Source: CANMIH01 sp049116335 (GTDB lineage Bacteria > Pseudomonadota > Alphaproteobacteria > Rhodobacterales > Rhodobacteraceae). From it: 64,000 bases of DNA. This document shows, in pieces, positions 60,938 to 64,000 of this stretch; positions within the stretch are counted from its first letter, which is position 1, and every line of letters starts with the position of its first letter. The translations under genes and the position numbers were made by a program. The notes beneath the pieces are model-generated. The model was not told the DNA's origin and made no database searches. It saw only the letters and a list, made by a program, of their open reading frames with translations. The stretch lies in assembly GCA_049116335.1 (NCBI GenBank), contig JAGDYZ010000017.1, positions 29,212-93,211 of the forward strand, read 5' to 3'.

Positions 60938-62188
60938 ATGATCCAGGACAATCCAACCCTGATCGCAGCGATCCGTGATCGTTTTGCGCACGTGGACAGC
61001 TGCCCCTTTCAGGGCGAGCGTATCTTTTTTGAAAATGCCGGCGGCGCCCTGACCTTGAAGAAGGTCGCTGAAACCTCAGCATTTTATGCAGCGATCCCTG
61101 ACAATCCCGGGCGCATAAACCCAGCGGGGCAAGGCACACAGGACGTGATCAACACATCACGCGCTGACTTGGCCGTCTTTATGAACGCAACCTCGGGCCA
61201 GTTTTTTGCCGGTGAAAGCGGGACGGAACTGCTGTTTCGTATGATCCGCACCGCCTGTGTGAACGCTCCTAAAGGCGCCAAAGTGATTGGGTCGTCGATT
61301 GAACACCCGGCATCGCGGTCGGCTGCACAACGCTGGGCCGAGATTGCCGGGCTCGACTATGTCAATGTTCCCCACAACGACGCCTCGGGTCTGGTCACAG
61401 CCGAGGATTATGCTGCGGCGATGACACCCGATGTCGCCGTCGCCACCATTTTGCACGCCTCCCCTGTCACCGGGATGGGTATGGATGTTGAAGCGATTTC
61501 AAAGGCCATTCGTGCCGTGGCACCCGATTGTCTGATCATTGTCGATGGCATCCAGCACGCAGCGCATGGTCAACTAGATTTGGCAGCTTACGACGTGGAT
61601 GGATATGCGATTTCTCCATACAAAGTGTTCTCACGTCACGGCTATGGCATTGCCTGGATTTCGGACAAGCTCAGCGCCCTGCCCCACGACATGCTGATCG
61701 ATGCACCCGCAACAGGTTGGGAATTCGGCACCCGCGACGCAGGGGCCTTTGCCACGGTCTCGGATGTCGTCGATTACTTTGATTGGCTGGGGGGCGAGGT
61801 CTCGGAGGAAACAGACCGTCGCAAACGGATTGAGGCCGCTGGGCATGCCATCCATGCCTATGAGACACATCTGACCAATGCGATGATCAACGGTACCGGC
61901 AACCTGCCCGGCCTGCGTGACATGGAGCACATCCGTATCATTGCCGGTGAAGACAATCCCGCGCGCGAAGGGCTGGTGTCGGTTGTTGTGGATGGCAAGG
62001 CATCACCTGATGTCGTCGAGGTGCTGAACCAGCAGGGCATCCGCACACACACCCGAAAAGCGGACCACTACAGTGGCAATGTTCTGACCCCTCTCGGGTT
62101 GGAGGACTGTATTCGTGTCTCTCTGTGTCATTACAACACTGAGGGAGAGGTCGCCAAACTTCTTGGGGCGCTGCAAGATCTGGCGTAA
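60938..62188 (+). CDS. class V PLP enzyme (cysteine-desulfurase/isopenicillin-epimerase-like)
   Basis: 416 residues. PLP Asp203 and catalytic Lys229 in AISPYKVFSRHG, with His124 stacking region in SSIEHPAS. Overall arrangement as in NifS-like class V aminotransferases, but without the long cysteine loop of desulfurases (SxRCxAG-type), so sulphur chemistry is doubtful. AGGAA lies upstream, 17 bases after the DUF4392 stop. It could be a racemase, epimerase, lyase or transaminase. Last gene of the rightward module. Confidence 0.82.
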   Translation: MIQDNPTLIAAIRDRFAHVDSCPFQGERIFFENAGGALTLKKVAETSAFYAAIPDNPGRINPAGQGTQDVINTSRADLAVFMNATSGQFFAGESGTELLFRMIRTACVNAPKGAKVIGSSIEHPASRSAAQRWAEIAGLDYVNVPHNDASGLVTAEDYAAAMTPDVAVATILHASPVTGMGMDVEAISKAIRAVAPDCLIIVDGIQHAAHGQLDLAAYDVDGYAISPYKVFSRHGYGIAWISDKLSALPHDMLIDAPATGWEFGTRDAGAFATVSDVVDYFDWLGGEVSEETDRRKRIEAAGHAIHAYETHLTNAMINGTGNLPGLRDMEHIRIIAGEDNPAREGLVSVVVDGKASPDVVEVLNQQGIRTHTRKADHYSGNVLTPLGLEDCIRVSLCHYNTEGEVAKLLGALQDLA

Positions 62189-62273
62189 GCCTCTGACCAG
62201 GCTTTGACGGTTTTGCTTGTGTTCTGAGAAAAACTGTCAAAGCTACCTAGACCTATCCAAGGAATGCTCTCTC

Positions 62274-63263
62274 GTGCCCGACAGCAACGTCCAGCCTCTG
62301 CGCCCAAAACCAAAGCCTATTCAAATCTATTTTGGGCTTTTGCCAGGGTATTCGCTTTTGACGGTGTCCGGCGCGATAGAGGTTTTGAATTTCGCCAACG
62401 AATATGTCGGCCAAAAGGCCTTTCAGTGGATGATCTGCAGCGAGACAGGGGACCCGGTTCCCGACCGAACTGGCCTACGTCTTCCGGTTGATGGCCCGTT
62501 CCCGAGCGTGTCTGACCGGGACATCGTATTGGTCTGCGCCGGAGAAAAGGTCAACGAAACCTGCTCGATACCTCTCCTCAACTGGGTACGGAAAAGCGCG
62601 CGATTTGGGGCGGCCCTGGGCGGTTTGGACACCGGGAGCAAGGTTCTCGCCCGTGCGGGAGTTCTGAATGGTGTGGCGACCACCATCCACTGGAAGAACC
62701 GCGTCACCTTTTTCGAAGAACACCCGGACGAGGTGTTGACGGGGGATGTCTATACTGCAGAGCGCGGGCGCTATGCCACCGCGGGGGGCACCGCCTCGAT
62801 TGATCTGGCCTTACATCTGGTCTCCGAGATCTGTGGCGAAGACATCGCGCATCAGATTGCGGTGCGCATGAATTATACCAATATCCGGGTTCTGCAGAGT
62901 TCGGAAAAAATTCAGGCGGCAGATCAGGTTGGGTTCCGGCACCCGAAACTTTCGATCATTCTATCTCTGATGGAAACCAACTTAGAGGAACCACTGCGTC
63001 CTACCGATCTCGCCCGTTCGGTCAATATCTCCGCCCGACAGCTGGAGCGGCTCTTCCGGCGCTACCTCAAGAGCACGCCGTCCGCCTATTATACAAAGAT
63101 GCGACTGGAGCACGCCCGCAACCTCCTGCTTCAATCCGACATGTATATCGCCGATGTCGCCGTCGCCTGCGGGTTCGGCTCTGCCTCGCATTTTTCACGC
63201 CGCTTTCGCAGCCACTTCGGATATTCACCATTTAAACTCCGTCTCGCAGAACAGGCCTGCTAA
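62274..63263 (+). CDS. GlxA/GbdR-type AraC regulator
   Basis: 329 residues from a GTG at 62274 with AAGGA ten bases before it. The N-terminal half is a DJ-1/PfpI-like domain (IQIYFGLLPGYSLLTVSGAIEVLNFAN) of the GlxA group, and the C-terminal half has two AraC helix-turn-helix motifs (LARSVNISARQLERLFRRYL and VAVACGFGSASHFSRRFRSHFG). In Pseudomonas relatives such as GbdR and CdhR sense glycine betaine, dimethylglycine or carnitine. That fits the methylated-amine block just upstream. It probably activates this block. Confidence 0.92.
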   Translation: MPDSNVQPLRPKPKPIQIYFGLLPGYSLLTVSGAIEVLNFANEYVGQKAFQWMICSETGDPVPDRTGLRLPVDGPFPSVSDRDIVLVCAGEKVNETCSIPLLNWVRKSARFGAALGGLDTGSKVLARAGVLNGVATTIHWKNRVTFFEEHPDEVLTGDVYTAERGRYATAGGTASIDLALHLVSEICGEDIAHQIAVRMNYTNIRVLQSSEKIQAADQVGFRHPKLSIILSLMETNLEEPLRPTDLARSVNISARQLERLFRRYLKSTPSAYYTKMRLEHARNLLLQSDMYIADVAVACGFGSASHFSRRFRSHFGYSPFKLRLAEQAC

Positions 63264-63477
63264 CGCACGTAACCTTCTCTTGACCCGGCGGCATGCCAAG
63301 AGCTTTGTCACACACCTACATTCGTTCGCGAAATCTGTCTAAGAAGCCGGGTTCAACACTGGAGGGATAAGAGCAACTGTGCGCAAAAACGGCCTTGTTA
63401 AAAATTTCTCCGAAGATGCATTTTTTTAAGAAACAGCTCTGGACGTCCGAAAAAGCTATAGTTATACAGCCCTCAAT

Positions 63478-63552
63478 TCCGGCGTAGCTCAGCGGTAGAG
63501 CAGTTGACTGTTAATCAATTGGTCGTAGGTTCGATCCCTACCGCCGGAGCCA
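63478..63552 (+). tRNA. tRNA-Asn (GUU)
   Basis: Cloverleaf with acceptor stem TCCGGCG/CGCCGGA, D arm GCTC...GAGC, anticodon stem GTTGA/TCAAT with seven-base loop CTGTTAA (anticodon GTT at 63510-63512), T arm GGTTCGATCC, discriminator G and an encoded CCA end. All stems pair, with one G-T wobble. A tyrosine-recombinase-like gene starts about 120 bases downstream, so the 3' part of this tRNA is the likely attachment site. Confidence 0.95.
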
Positions 63553-63672
63553 ATTTTCACGTAAGTGTCTGATCTCAGTAACTTTCCCCTTAGGGGGTCC
63601 GTTACTGTGACACCAGACTGTGACACCGCTGCGGCGGTGTTTTTGGGTCGGTCTCCTATCTGGAGCCCGAAA

Positions 63673-64000
63673 ATGACCGCTCTCCCCCATCTCACTTGCC
63701 GAGACGGCGTCTATTACTGGCGGCGCAAGGTCCGCCCGCAATCCACAAGAATCGTCGACCTCAGGGTCTCGTTGCGCACCACAGACCGGGGTCGAGCGAC
63801 TATACTATCCCGTGTACTTAGCGCGGAGAGCGAACCACTCATGGCGTCCCTTGAACAGGATCGGATCACCCTAGACGAAGCCAGGAAATACCTGCAACAC
63901 GTGGTAAGAACCCATGTGACCGCTGAGCATGATTTGCGACAAGACCTTCGGTTCCGCTACGGGGCACCGCCCTGTGAGATGGAACGGCAGATCACCTTCG
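63673..64000 (+). CDS. tyrosine recombinase/integrase N-terminus, truncated by the window end
   Basis: The frame from the ATG at 63673 is open to the last base. The start reads HLTCRDGVYYWRRKVRP and then VSLRTTDRGRA, the pattern of the N-terminal region of alphaproteobacterial phage-type integrases (RDGxYYxRRxVP, ISLRTxDxxxA). The catalytic domain lies outside. Location directly after tRNA-Asn in the same direction is classical for an integrative element. Family assignment rests on the N-terminal pattern only. Confidence 0.72.
   Translation, partial: MTALPHLTCRDGVYYWRRKVRPQSTRIVDLRVSLRTTDRGRATILSRVLSAESEPLMASLEQDRITLDEARKYLQHVVRTHVTAEHDLRQDLRFRYGAPPCEMERQITF

Noticed and set aside
60938..62188. 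Calling the class V enzyme a cysteine desulfurase (IscS/SufS)
   Set aside because: The conserved catalytic cysteine loop is not evident and no Fe-S assembly genes are near.
1..64000. CRISPR array or phage structural genes
   Set aside because: No regularly spaced direct repeats were seen, and apart from the recombinase-like start after 63.6 kb no phage-type genes are present.

Overview
The window looks like chromosomal DNA of a marine alphaproteobacterium of the Rhodobacterales (Roseobacter group). The grounds are moderately high GC, many ABC transporters for organic nitrogen and methylated amines, a bioR-bioY-bioB locus of alphaproteobacterial type, an MttB-like methyltransferase beside two dimethylglycine-dehydrogenase-like enzymes, and a PAS_5-type protein. 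This assignment rests on gene content only.

Layout. (1) 0-1.9 kb: the 3' part of a hisH-type amidotransferase and a GT-B-like glycosyltransferase, probably the end of a surface-polysaccharide locus. (2) 2.1-9.6 kb: a leftward operon for a peptide-type ABC importer, a cytosolic alkaline-phosphatase-superfamily hydrolase and a HAD phosphatase, with a divergent DeoR regulator. (3) 9.7-17.0 kb: a leftward redox/copper locus with a multicopper oxidase, small membrane protein, two-component system, ferric-reductase-like flavoprotein, DedA-LssY protein and glycosyltransferase. Three copies of one palindrome lie 65-66 bp upstream of three start codons. (4) 17.2-19.4 kb: biotin genes with BioR boxes. 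(5) 19.5-25.8 kb: a LacI-regulated AfuABC-like transporter plus an inositol-monophosphatase-family enzyme, with twin operators. (6) 26-31 kb: an accessory patch with a bioB fragment, an XRE-cupin regulator with a long inverted-repeat operator, an orphan amino-acid binding protein with a D-amino-acid aminotransferase, a decayed reductive-dehalogenase-like gene and a PAS_5 protein. (7) 31.3-33.4 kb: a NIT-domain chemoreceptor. (8) 33.7-42.6 kb: a leftward operon with two tandem ureohydrolases, a ProU-type ABC importer, an N-carbamoyl-amino-acid-hydrolase-like amidase and an amidinotransferase/deiminase-family enzyme, divergent from a LysR regulator. (9) 43-62.2 kb: a rightward catabolic block with a second peptide-type importer, an MttB homologue, two DMGDH-like enzymes, a class III aminotransferase, an aldehyde dehydrogenase, two further PLP enzymes and a DUF4392 (D-glutamate-cyclase-like) protein, with LysR and GlxA-type regulators. 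(10) 63.5-64 kb: tRNA-Asn followed by the start of a tyrosine-recombinase-like gene, so an integrated element probably begins here.

How the parts may work together. Most of the window is for import and catabolism of small nitrogen- or phosphorus-containing solutes. The two most promising undescribed systems are the 33.7-41.7 kb operon and the 43-62 kb block. The operon carries both chemical routes for removing a guanidino group (deiminase then carbamoylase, or ureohydrolase) beside a quaternary-amine-type transporter. The block combines methyl-group removal with amine oxidation and an unusual PLP/DUF4392 trio. The best-supported regulatory finding is the fixed-distance triple palindrome in region 3. 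Substrates are inferred from family membership and neighbourhood and cannot be settled from sequence alone.
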